Shown here one piece after another: positions 8,458 through 16,279 of a DNA stretch of 64,000 nt. The notes below the pieces were generated by a model. The model worked only from the letters and a program-made list of their open reading frames with translations. It was not told where the DNA came from and made no database searches. Positions within the stretch are counted from its first letter, which is position 1; the number at the start of each line of letters is the position of its first letter. The DNA comes from CAWACP01 sp963780655 (GTDB taxonomy: Bacteria; Acidobacteriota; Terriglobia; Bryobacterales; Bryobacteraceae). The stretch spans positions 806,001-870,000 of the forward strand of contig CAWACP010000004.1 of the NCBI GenBank assembly GCA_963780655.1, written 5' to 3'. A program made the position numbers and the translations under genes.

Positions 8458-10236
8458 TTGCAGGCACGAATTCTGATTGTCGAGGACGAACGGATCACCG
8501 CCGAGGATCTGCGCGATATTCTGACGGACCTCGGCTATCTGGTGGTGGACGTGGTTTCGAGCGGCCCCGAAGCGATCCGCCGCGCGGAAGAATCGCCGCT
8601 GGACCTCGCTTTGATGGACATTCACATCAAAGGCGAGATGGACGGCACGGAGGTTGCCCACATTCTGAGGAGCCGGTTCAATGTACCCGTGATCTACCTC
8701 ACCGCGCACGCCGACTCCGAGACGCTGAATCGCGCGAAGCTCGCCCAGCCTCTGGGCTACATCACCAAGCCATTTCAGGAGCCCGAGCTGAGGGCCAGCA
8801 TCGAAATGGCTCTATACAAGCACGCCCAGGATGTGAAATCGACGGACCGGGAGGAGTGGCTGAGCTCGACGCTGGGTTCCATCGGCGAGGGCATCATCAC
8901 GGTGGATGAACGCGGCAACGTAATCCTGCTGAACTCGGCCGCCGAGAAGCTCACCGGGTGGCCGGTGGAGGAGGCGCTCGGGCGCCATATGGACGAGGTT
9001 TTCCCGCTGCTGCATCCGGCCAGCGGCCAGAAGATCGCACCGCCGCTCGAGCGCGTTCTGGCCGGGGGCGCCGTGGAGGAGATCGCAGGCGAAGTAACCG
9101 TATTGCGCCGCGATGGTGAGCGCAAGCCGGTGAGCGCGAGCATGGCGCCAGTGAGAAATCATCAGGGCGCGGTCTCCGGCGCGGTGGTCGTATTCGGAGA
9201 CGCGGGAAGCGCCGCGGAGGGGGGCGCGGGTTCAGTTGCCGGAGCCAGCGCAGCCGATGACGGCGCGCAATCCGACCCCGACGTGGTGGCCGTGTCGCCG
9301 CACATGAAGCAGGTGCTGCGATTCGCGCGGAGAGTCGCCGAGAGCGAAGCCTCCACAATTCTTCTGGAAGGCGAGAGCGGCACCGGGAAGGATGTGCTGG
9401 CGCGGTACATGCACAAGTTCGGCGCGCGGCGGAACGGCCCATTCGTTTCGCTGAACTGCGCGGCCATTCCCGAGACGTTGCTCGAAAGCGAATTGTTCGG
9501 GTACGACAGGGGCGCGTTCACGGATGCGCGCGCACCGAAAGCCGGCATCCTCGAAATTGCCAACGGCGGCACCATCTTCCTGGATGAAATCGGCGAGATG
9601 CCGCTGGTGCTGCAGGCAAAGATGCTACGCGTTCTGGAGGACCAGACTTTTCGCCGTCTGGGCGGCGTGAAGGACATTCACGTTGACCTGCGCGTGATGG
9701 CGGCAACGAACCGCCGGCTGGTGGACGCGATTGAGCAGGGCAGGTTCCGGCTGGATCTCTATTACCGGCTGAACGTCATTCAGGTGTTAATTCCCCCGCT
9801 TCGCGACAGAACCGAAGATATTCTCCCGCTGGCTCGCCATTTCATCCGCGTTTACAACGTGCGGTTCCGCCGCAGCGTTGCCGGACTGTCAAAGGCCGCA
9901 GAAGAGGCCTTGCTGCGCTATGACTGGCCCGGGAACGTCCGCGAACTGCGCAACATGATCGAGCGCGCCATCATTCTGGAGGATTCGGACTGGATCCAGC
10001 CGGCGAGCCTGCAACTGGAGGTCAAAGGCCCCGCGGCGTCCGTGGAAGAACAGCCCGCATCCGGCACCCTCGAGGAGGCGGAGCGAACCATGCTGCTCAA
10101 GGCGCTGGAGACCACCAACGGCAATCAGACGCGCGCGGCCGCGATCCTGGGCATCAGCCGTGATGCGCTCCGATACAAGATGAAGAAGTTCAACGCCGGC
10201 CGGCGCGACGATGCGGACGATCGGCGGAGCGCCTGA
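8458..10236 (+). CDS. NtrC-family response regulator (REC-PAS-AAA-Fis) with variant GAFTDA loop
   Basis: A 592-residue activator. The REC domain (about 3-120) has phospho-acceptor Asp54 and the conserved Lys in GYITKPF; a PAS domain spans about 128-250; the AAA+ sigma-54-interaction domain has Walker A GESGTGKD (305-312) and Walker B GGTIFLDEIGEM; the C-terminal Fis helix-turn-helix is ETTNGNQTRAAAILGISRDA. The loop that touches sigma-54 reads GAFTDA (352-357) instead of the usual GAFTGA. The start is TTG at 8458 with GAAGGAGAGGA just upstream, since the REC domain begins immediately. It forms an operon with the PAS kinase. Whether it drives sigma-54 promoters or has lost that ability cannot be told from sequence. 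Confidence 0.9.
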   Translation: MQARILIVEDERITAEDLRDILTDLGYLVVDVVSSGPEAIRRAEESPLDLALMDIHIKGEMDGTEVAHILRSRFNVPVIYLTAHADSETLNRAKLAQPLGYITKPFQEPELRASIEMALYKHAQDVKSTDREEWLSSTLGSIGEGIITVDERGNVILLNSAAEKLTGWPVEEALGRHMDEVFPLLHPASGQKIAPPLERVLAGGAVEEIAGEVTVLRRDGERKPVSASMAPVRNHQGAVSGAVVVFGDAGSAAEGGAGSVAGASAADDGAQSDPDVVAVSPHMKQVLRFARRVAESEASTILLEGESGTGKDVLARYMHKFGARRNGPFVSLNCAAIPETLLESELFGYDRGAFTDARAPKAGILEIANGGTIFLDEIGEMPLVLQAKMLRVLEDQTFRRLGGVKDIHVDLRVMAATNRRLVDAIEQGRFRLDLYYRLNVIQVLIPPLRDRTEDILPLARHFIRVYNVRFRRSVAGLSKAAEEALLRYDWPGNVRELRNMIERAIILEDSDWIQPASLQLEVKGPAASVEEQPASGTLEEAERTMLLKALETTNGNQTRAAAILGISRDALRYKMKKFNAGRRDDADDRRSA

Positions 10237-10257
10237 ACTCAACGGGCAGGGGAACCT

Positions 10258-10965
10258 TCAGTTTGCGGCCGCCATGGCCTTGCGGGCGGCCTGGCGGGGG
10301 ATGTGCGCGGGCCGGCACTGCGGAACCGCCGCTTCGGTTGCACGCTGATTGAGTCTCGCCTGCACCAACTGCTCGAACTTGAGCTTGGCGCGCGACTTGA
10401 TCAGACGGAACTGCGTCTCGGTGAGCCGCATCTCGGTCCTGATCTGTGCGGCATCCTCGCCCTTGACATAGAAGCGCAGCAGGATCTCGCGATCCCGTGC
10501 GCGGAGCTGCGCCAGCGTCTCTCTGGCGCACCTTACCTGCTGTTGGTGAATGGCTTGCTGCTCCGGCGTCTTCCGGCTGTCGCGTACCGTGAGTGTTATG
10601 GCCTCGTCGGTCACCTCGCGCCTTCGCCTCGTCACGCGCCCCTGAATGTAGCCGGCCACCTGATGATGCATAACCGCGCGAATGAAACCCATCAGCCGCG
10701 ACGCGTCGCGCAGACGCTCCTCGCGAATCGCCCTGACCACGATGATGAAGAGCTCGTGGATGCGGTCGTCCACGTCATCGATGCAGCCAATCTGCCGGAT
10801 GAGGAGGTAGCGCAGCCCGTTGTTGATGACGTAATACAGCTCGGTTTCGCCATCGGGATCGCAATCGTGAATGCGGCGAACCAGGTCGGCCATCCTCGCG
10901 TGCGTATCTTCACTGCTCCGAACGTTTTCGGATGGGCTCGTCATTCTGCGGGCAAATGCACTCAC
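10258..10965 (-). CDS. Sigma-70 family (ECF-like) RNA polymerase sigma factor
   Basis: A 235-residue protein if started at GTG 10965, which has AGAGGAG eight bases upstream; an open frame extends further upstream but has no such site. A region-2-like segment lies at about 25-110 (ELYYVINNGLRYLLIRQIG, then IHELFIIVVRAIREERL and FIRAVMHHQVAGYIQGRV) and a region-4-like segment at about 145-200 (LAQLRARDREILLRFYVKGE, then ETQFRLIKSRAKLKFEQLV). The C-terminal 30 residues are basic and unstructured. No anti-sigma gene is adjacent. The gene converges on the NtrC-like regulator, with stops 21 bp apart. Confidence 0.75.
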   Translation of the reverse strand: MSAFARRMTSPSENVRSSEDTHARMADLVRRIHDCDPDGETELYYVINNGLRYLLIRQIGCIDDVDDRIHELFIIVVRAIREERLRDASRLMGFIRAVMHHQVAGYIQGRVTRRRREVTDEAITLTVRDSRKTPEQQAIHQQQVRCARETLAQLRARDREILLRFYVKGEDAAQIRTEMRLTETQFRLIKSRAKLKFEQLVQARLNQRATEAAVPQCRPAHIPRQAARKAMAAAN

Positions 10966-11296
10966 GTGGGGTACTCCTCTCGCACGGCAGCTGATCCCTG
11001 CGGATTGCCGCTTTTTCCGCTGTTTTATTGCGGTTGCGTTCTCAATGGGAGCACGTGTCGTGCCGAAGCGAATCCCAGCGGCCAGGGTTGTCTTTTGGCG
11101 CGGCAAAAAACCACAATTTGTGGGGATATCCGCTGCAATTCACCACAATGGGTGAAGAAGACCCGGGTGCCGGACCTTGGGAGGGTCCCTGGGGCTTTTC
11201 TCGCAGCGAAATGGGGCCACAGCGCGCTTGTGCGCACAAAACGAACGGGTTAGTTGGCTGAACGAGTACCCGCAAAGGGAGGGGATACGCCCAGGC
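10966..11296. promoter_or_regulatory. Leader region of the sigma factor gene with two operator-like palindromes
   Basis: No gene is supported here. Two short palindromes stand out: CCACAATTTGTGG (11111-11123, perfect around one central base) and TTCACC/GGTGAA (11139-11144 and 11151-11156). Both contain CCACAAT, 32 bp apart. A GGACC/GGTCC hairpin lies near 11172-11188. They could serve the sigma factor gene (minus, start 10965); there is no direct evidence of function. Confidence 0.3.
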
Positions 11297-12460
11297 TTAC
11301 GCGCCGGGCTCGGCTGGCTGACCGCTGGCTATGACGAAATTCACATCAATGGTGGTGATCACTTCGACAGGTGCTTCATTCAGAAACACAGGCCGGTAGA
11401 TCCACTGCTTCACGGCTTCGCGGGCAGCGCTCACCAGCAGCGGGTGTCCGCTGATTAGTTGCAGGTTGCGAACGTGTCCGTCCACGCTGATCGTCGCTCG
11501 GAAGCGCACCGTGCCCTGGATGCACGCCTGCTTCGCCAGCGGCGGATAAACAGGGTCGACGCGCACGGCCAGCCGTTCGGCCTGCAGACCAGGCGAGACG
11601 CGCAGTTGTGGTCTCTCGGACGCGCCCCCGCCTCCTCCGCCGCCCTCCGCCGGCAATCCTCCCGGAGTCTGGTTGTTGTGCGCCTTTGCCTCAAGCGATC
11701 GCTGTACCCAGTCATTGGCGGTCGCAATGTCGGCGGAACAGGCTTCGGGTGTGTCGGCAAGGCTGGCGCGCTCACGGATGAGCAGATTCAAGTACGCCAT
11801 GGCGTCGGCGTACATGGGATTGATTCCCAGCGCGCGTTTCAGATTCCCGATTCCGTCATGGATGAGATAGCCGAAGTTCGACCGCAGGTCTGCTCGCTGG
11901 GGCTCGGGAAGAGGTTTCTCTTCGTCCGGCTTCATTCCTGCCTTCTTCAGGGCTTCCATCCAGCGTGGGTACCATTCCAGCCAGTCGATCACGCCAAGGC
12001 TGTACCACGCCTCCGCCTCCTGAGGATCCGCGGACGTCAGTCTCTCATAGGCGGAACGGGCGACCTCCAACTGCCGCAGCTTCCCGTCCAGATCGGAAAC
12101 GCCGCCCGCTTCCTGATACGCCAGCGAGGCCACGTATTGCAGAGCCGGGACGTTGTCGGGGTCGGTTTCGAGAACCCGGTTGAACTCGCGCTTTGCGTTC
12201 TCCGCATACGCCAGGTTGTCGGCTGAATTCGCGCCGGGAATGTACTGGACGAACCACGTCGTCCCGAGATAGAGGCGCGCATCGCGGTCCTTCGGGTCCA
12301 GCCGAAGCGCGTTCTCGAACGCCGTGATGGCTTCCGCATACCGCGCCTGTTTGAAAAGCTGGACGCCTGCCGATTTCCAGCCCGCAGCATCGGAGGGCTG
12401 AGGCGTGCTCTGGGCAAACGCGCTGCCGAGCAACACGGCAGTAATGATCACGATCTTCAT
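11297..12460 (-). CDS. Secreted TPR protein with C-terminal TonB_C domain
   Basis: A 387-residue protein with a signal peptide (IVIITAVLLGSAFAQ). TPR-type repeats occupy about 25-235, e.g. GVQLFKQARYAEAITAFENA and AKREFNRVLETDPDNVPALQ. A poly-Gly linker near 275-285 leads to a TonB C-terminal domain (about 300-375) with the family signatures VDPVYPPLAKQACIQGTVRF, VDGHVRNLQLISGHPLL and AVKQWIYRPVFLN. The protein lacks the N-terminal TM of true TonB, so it is more likely a periplasmic adaptor than an energy transducer. Proteins of this layout are common in Acidobacteria; their task is unknown. Stands 24 bp upstream of nothing on its own strand, next to the methyltransferase gene (also minus). 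Confidence 0.82.
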   Translation of the reverse strand: MKIVIITAVLLGSAFAQSTPQPSDAAGWKSAGVQLFKQARYAEAITAFENALRLDPKDRDARLYLGTTWFVQYIPGANSADNLAYAENAKREFNRVLETDPDNVPALQYVASLAYQEAGGVSDLDGKLRQLEVARSAYERLTSADPQEAEAWYSLGVIDWLEWYPRWMEALKKAGMKPDEEKPLPEPQRADLRSNFGYLIHDGIGNLKRALGINPMYADAMAYLNLLIRERASLADTPEACSADIATANDWVQRSLEAKAHNNQTPGGLPAEGGGGGGGASERPQLRVSPGLQAERLAVRVDPVYPPLAKQACIQGTVRFRATISVDGHVRNLQLISGHPLLVSAAREAVKQWIYRPVFLNEAPVEVITTIDVNFVIASGQPAEPGA

Positions 12461-12484
12461 AGAAGAGCCACTGACGATTGGACC

Positions 12485-13057
12485 TCAGAGCCCGGACGAA
12501 AGTTCCCGCTGCAGGACGGCGGCGTGACTCCGCGGGATCGCCGGACGGCTGGAAACGCGCAACCCGGCGCGCTCCGCGGCCTGCAGCTCTTCAGCGAATT
12601 TCGGGGGCTTGACATGGCCAGCCGGTTCGGCGAACAGCAGCATGCCTCCGGGCTTCAACGCAGCCGCCGTCTCTTCAAAGAAGCGTTCCGCGGACGGGAA
12701 CTCGTGGACCACCGCGAATGCGAGCACGAAATCGACGAGGCCGGTCAGGTCGGCGACGCCCATCGATTCGCTCGAGGCCAGCCGTGCATCGAGCACGTCC
12801 GCCAGCCCGCGCCGCGCCACCCGGCGTTTCAGCGATGCGAGCATCCGCGGCTGGAGGTCCACGGCTGCCACGCGGCCCGACGGCCCCACGAGCCGGGTGA
12901 GCTCGATCGTGAAGAAGCCCATGCCTGGGCCGGGCTCGAGTACGGTCATGCCGGCGCGGACATACTGCGATAAGATCCTGAACGGATCGTGAGCAAGGCG
13001 TCTGAGCGGAGACGCCAGCAAATAACCCACCCACCATGGGCAGACGTGTCCGGACAT
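12485..13057 (-). CDS. Class I SAM-dependent methyltransferase
   Basis: A 190-residue methyltransferase of the Methyltransf_11/25 type. Motif I is VLEPGPGMGFFTIEL (about 39-53), the acidic residue that holds the SAM ribose is Asp in VAAVDLQPRM, and motif IV-like FVLAFAVVHEFP is followed by LKPGGMLLFAEP. The substrate cannot be predicted. It is co-directional with the TPR/TonB_C gene (24 bp apart) and divergent from the AAA ATPase gene. Starts at ATG 13057; an N-terminal PWWVGYLLASPLRRL segment precedes motif I, as in membrane-lipid or small-molecule methyltransferases of this group. Confidence 0.85.
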   Translation of the reverse strand: MSGHVCPWWVGYLLASPLRRLAHDPFRILSQYVRAGMTVLEPGPGMGFFTIELTRLVGPSGRVAAVDLQPRMLASLKRRVARRGLADVLDARLASSESMGVADLTGLVDFVLAFAVVHEFPSAERFFEETAAALKPGGMLLFAEPAGHVKPPKFAEELQAAERAGLRVSSRPAIPRSHAAVLQRELSSGL

Positions 13058-13255
13058 TCACCTTTGTCTACGCCGCCGCCCCTGCGTCCGTTCCCGGTTA
13101 TTGAGAGCGCACACGCGCTTTCGGGAAGTGGTCAAGGTCATCGAGGCCGTGTGCGGCGGAGTCCTGGGCAACCGATCGCGGTCAGGCTGTACAATGCCCT
13201 GGGGAGCGAGTGCTCCGAAGTCAATGCCCAGGCAGCAGCGGCCTGGCTGAACAGC

Positions 13256-13813
13256 GTGTGTCTCAGCAATCCAAACCTCTTCGTCATGTCGGGAGGGCCG
13301 GGGTCCGGCAAGACGACGGTGCTGCGCGAACTGGCCGGGCGCGGGTTTCCATTCGCTCCTGAGGTGGCCCGGCAAATCATCCAGGAACAGGCGCAGACAG
13401 GCGGAACGGCCCTGCCCTGGCATGATCGAACCGCCTACACCATGCTTATGCTGGAGCGCTCCATTGAATCGTACCTGGCGCACACTCCGGCCTCGTGGCC
13501 GACGTTCTCCGACCGCGGTATTCCGGATACTCTTTGTTACGCGCGGCTGATCGGTTTGCCTGACCAGGACGTTATTCTGGATGCGTGCAGGAAGTATCGC
13601 TACGCCCCGCTTGTATTCCTCGCTCCGCCCTGGCGGGAAATATACGAAACGGACAGCGAGCGAAAGCAGGACTTCGCCGAAGCGGAGCGTACCTTCGATC
13701 TAATGGTTCAGGTCTACCGCGAGTGCGATTACGTCATCGCAGAACTTCCGCCGGGGACGCCGGCCGCGAGAGCTGAGCTGATTCTCGAGCGGGTTCGTAA
13801 CTGCGCAGACTAA
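13256..13813 (+). CDS. AAA_28-type ATPase/kinase-like P-loop protein
   Basis: About 185 residues. The P-loop is SGGPGSGKTTVL near the N-terminus, followed by FAPEVARQIIQEQ, DRGIPDTLCYARLIG and FLAPPWREIYETDSERKQDF, all typical of the small AAA_28 family of predicted nucleotide kinases/ATPases. The start was placed at GTG 13256 because family members have only about 8-12 residues before the P-loop; the frame is open further upstream and ATG 13286 is an alternative. The gene ends inside a half-copy of a palindromic repeat (13812-13836). No partner is evident. Confidence 0.8.
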   Translation: MCLSNPNLFVMSGGPGSGKTTVLRELAGRGFPFAPEVARQIIQEQAQTGGTALPWHDRTAYTMLMLERSIESYLAHTPASWPTFSDRGIPDTLCYARLIGLPDQDVILDACRKYRYAPLVFLAPPWREIYETDSERKQDFAEAERTFDLMVQVYRECDYVIAELPPGTPAARAELILERVRNCAD

Positions 13814-13836
13814 AAGCCTGCTCTACTGTCGCTTCG
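13812..13836. repeat. Half palindromic repeat, GCCTGCTCTACT family
   Basis: AAAGCCTGCTCTACTGTCGC at 13813-13832 matches one arm of the full repeats at 20862-20931 and 40804-40867. An inverted arm lies at 14323-14340, so the pair flanks the PEBP gene. Confidence 0.65.
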
Positions 13837-13867
13837 CGAAAGAGCTACGCTGGGTTTGGCAGAGCGA

Positions 13868-14326
13868 ATGCAGCTGACCAGCAGCGCGTTTCCCGAAGGC
13901 GGCGAGTTGCCGTCGAAGTACACGTGCGATGGCGAAAATGTTTCCCCGCCACTGTCATGGACCGCAGTGCCGCCGTCGGCGCGCAGTCTCGCGCTGATCG
14001 TCGAAGACCCGGATACAGCGCACGGCACGTTCGCGCACTGGGTGGTGTATTATCTTCCGCCGGGCGATGGATCGCTCCCCGAAGCCGCGCCACACACGCC
14101 GGCACTGCGCAACGGCGCCATGCAGGGGAAGAACGGCTTCGGCAGGACCGGTTACAGCGGGCCTTGTCCTCCGAGCGGAACGCATCGCTACTTCTTCCGC
14201 CTCTACGCGCTCGATACGCACCTGCAGATTCGTGAGGGCGCAACGCGCGAGCAGGTGGACGCCGAGATGAAAGGCCACATCATCGGCGAGGCGGCGTTAA
14301 TGGGCCGCTACGGCCGAAACAAGTAG
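13868..14326 (+). CDS. YbhB/YbcL family Raf kinase inhibitor-like (PEBP) protein
   Basis: A 152-residue phosphatidylethanolamine-binding-type protein. Signatures include KYTCDGENVSPPLSW near the start, the ligand-pocket motif VEDPDTAHGTFAHWVVY, and GYSGPCPPSGTHRYFFRLYA. Bacterial members are cytoplasmic, bind small anionic ligands and have no settled function. Start chosen at ATG 13868, since MQLTSSAF aligns with family N-termini; an in-frame TTG at 13856 is less likely. The gene is flanked by inverted half-copies of the palindromic repeat and directly precedes the IS110 element. Confidence 0.9.
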   Translation: MQLTSSAFPEGGELPSKYTCDGENVSPPLSWTAVPPSARSLALIVEDPDTAHGTFAHWVVYYLPPGDGSLPEAAPHTPALRNGAMQGKNGFGRTGYSGPCPPSGTHRYFFRLYALDTHLQIREGATREQVDAEMKGHIIGEAALMGRYGRNK

Positions 14327-14342
14327 AGCAGGCTTTCAGCAG

Positions 14343-14369
14343 ATGCATCGCCCGAAGCGGGCGATGCAT
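14343..14369. repeat. Perfect hairpin at the left tip of the IS110 element
   Basis: ATGCATCGCCC (14343-14353) and GGGCGATGCAT (14359-14369) are perfect inverted 11-mers with a 5-nt loop. It lies 17 bp after the PEBP stop and 2 bp inside the inferred left end. It has no T-tract. It could be part of the element's non-coding RNA or a terminator. Confidence 0.7.
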
Positions 14370-14615
14370 TGAGCCTGAAACTCGGGTCGAGTTAGGGGCA
14401 TTCTGGTAGCTGCAGGCTTGGGCGGCAAGCTATGGTCGCAAAACAGTCTGGCGCCTTTGTGCCCGTCTTTCAGCATGATTTCGACTGCAGCGAGGCATTG
14501 ATTGGTGGAGAGTCGGCCTTGCAAAAAGGCCCGGCCCTACCCCGCTGGAGAGTCTGTATTTCTTCGCGAGTCGAGCCGAGCCCGGGTCTGCCAATTCAGA
14601 CAGCAGGAGTATGGC

Positions 14616-16069
14616 ATGAAGAAGCGGCGGAAGTCCACTTTCGAGCGCCTGAAGGCCGGGCATCTCAACCGCAGTGAGCGCCGTAAGCTGGCCCAGCGAG
14701 TGGCCGCCAGCGATCCCACCCTGAACGTCATCCACCCCAACGCTGCCGGCATCGACGTAGGCAGCGCCAGCCACTTCGTGGCCGTGCCGCCGGAGCGCGA
14801 TCCCGAGCCGGTGCGCGAATTCGGCAGCTGGACCGCGGATCTGCAGGAGTTGGCCAAATGGCTGCTGGCCTGCCACATCGATACCATGGCCATGCAGGCC
14901 ACCGGCGTGTATTGGATCGCGCTGCTCGACGTTCTCCTGCAGCACGGTTTAAAGGTGGTTCTGGCCAACGCGCAACATACCTGCACCGTGCCCGGACGCA
15001 AAAGCGGCGTGCAGGAATGTCAGTGGGTGATGAAGCTGCACCGTTACGGACTGTTGCACGATTCCTTCCACCTGCCGGCGCAGTTGCAAGGCATGCGCAC
15101 GCTGTGGCGGCTGCGCCACCGGCACGTCGAGGACGCGGGGCGAGCCATTCAGCACATGCAGAAAGCGCTCACGAAGATGAACGTGCAGTTGGCCAACACC
15201 ATCAGCGATGTCAGCGGCGTGAGCGGACAGGCGATCATCGGGGCCGTCCTGGACGGCGAGCGCGACCCGTACGCCCTGGCGGATTTGTGCGATCCGCATA
15301 TTCGGGCCAGCCGGGAGGAAGTGGCGCACAGTCTGGAAGCGAGCTGGCGGGAAGACCTGTTGTTCGAACTGCGGCAGGCTCGCGAGAGCTATCGGTTCAC
15401 GCAGCGGCAGATGGAGGAGTGCGACCGCCAACTGGAACGGTATCTGGCCGCCCTGCCGGCTCGTACGCTGGAGCCGCCGCCGGCGGCGTCAGAGGCGCAA
15501 CCACTGCCGCCCAAACGGGGCAGGAAATTGAAGAAGCGCGGCAACGAACCGCAGGTGACGGATCTGAAAGTGGAACTGCAGCGCATCTGCGGAGTGGATT
15601 TAACCTCCATCGACGGCGTGGGCGTCTGCGGGGCACTGACCATCGTTGCGGAAGTCGGCACCGACCTGAGCGCCTTCGCCGACGAGAATCACTTCGCCAG
15701 TTGGCTGGGGCTCACCGGGACGCAGAACAGCAGTGGAGGCAAGCCGGTGCGAGGACCGAAGCGGAAAGTGAAAAACCGCGTGGCCGACGTATTGCGCATG
15801 GGGGCTACCACTCTGCTCAACAGTCAGAGTTACCTGGGGCCCGCTACCGCCATCTGCGCCGGAAGGCCAAGTCGCCGGCTGTGGCCGTGAAAGCCATGGC
15901 GCGCTACCTGGCCGTGCTGGTGTACCGACTCCTGACCAAAGGCCACGCGTGGGTGGACCGGGGAGCCCGGCAGTTCGAAGATAAACGCGAGCAACGGGAA
16001 CTGGCGGCGCTGCAGGCTCAGGCGCGAGCCCGCGGACTGCAACTCGTCCCAGTGGCGACTACCAACTGA
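14616..16069 (+). pseudogene. IS110-family transposase (DEDD recombinase), single-base frameshift
   Basis: Start ATG 14616 has AGGAG six bases upstream. The N-terminal RuvC-like DEDD domain shows GIDVGSASHFVAV and MQATGVYW; the C-terminal Tnp_20 domain shows CGVDLTSIDGVGVCGALTIV, FASWLGLTG and NSSGGKPV, the last holding the presumed catalytic serine. The frame breaks in GGGGCCC at 15836-15842: adding one G joins LNSQSYLG to ARYRHLRRKAKSPAVAVKAM and restores the normal C-terminus ending at 16069 (484 residues). As read, the protein ends at 15890 with an unrelated 18-residue tail. This may be inactivation, a sequencing error in a homopolymer, or programmed frameshifting. Confidence 0.85.
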
Positions 16070-16279
16070 GCGCCCTACATCCCGCAGCACCCTGTCGATC
16101 CCTGCACGGTCGCTCGTCGGTAGTGTGCCTCAGCCCCGCACTCCCGTTCATCGCGACGGCGGTCTCACGGCCCAGCCAACACTCCGCCCTTCCAAACACT
16201 GACCGCTACACACGCCCAGGGGCATGAGTTTCTGGAGAGCCTGCACCTTGGCAGCGCCGGCGCGCACAAGCAAGCGGGT

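Larger units (their letters stand above)
14341..16240 (+). mobile_element. IS110-family insertion element inserted in a palindromic repeat
   Basis: About 1.9 kb. The left flank ends ...GCAGGCTTTCAGC at 14340 and the right flank resumes CTGCACC at 16241. Joined, they give GCAGGCTTTCAGCCTGC, exactly the reverse complement of the arm at 40807-40823. AGC is present at both junctions (14338-14340 and 16238-16240), compatible with the short core shared at IS110 ends; the exact boundary is uncertain by up to 3 bp. IS110 elements lack terminal inverted repeats, as here. Non-coding ends of about 275 nt (left) and 171 nt (right) flank the transposase; in this family the longer end encodes a guide ('bridge') RNA. 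A hairpin begins at the very left tip. Confidence 0.75.

Noticed and set aside
14858..16069. Open frame overlapping the transposase in another frame
   Set aside because: Only its last part (after 15838) is real sequence of the transposase C-terminus; the earlier part is an out-of-frame shadow.
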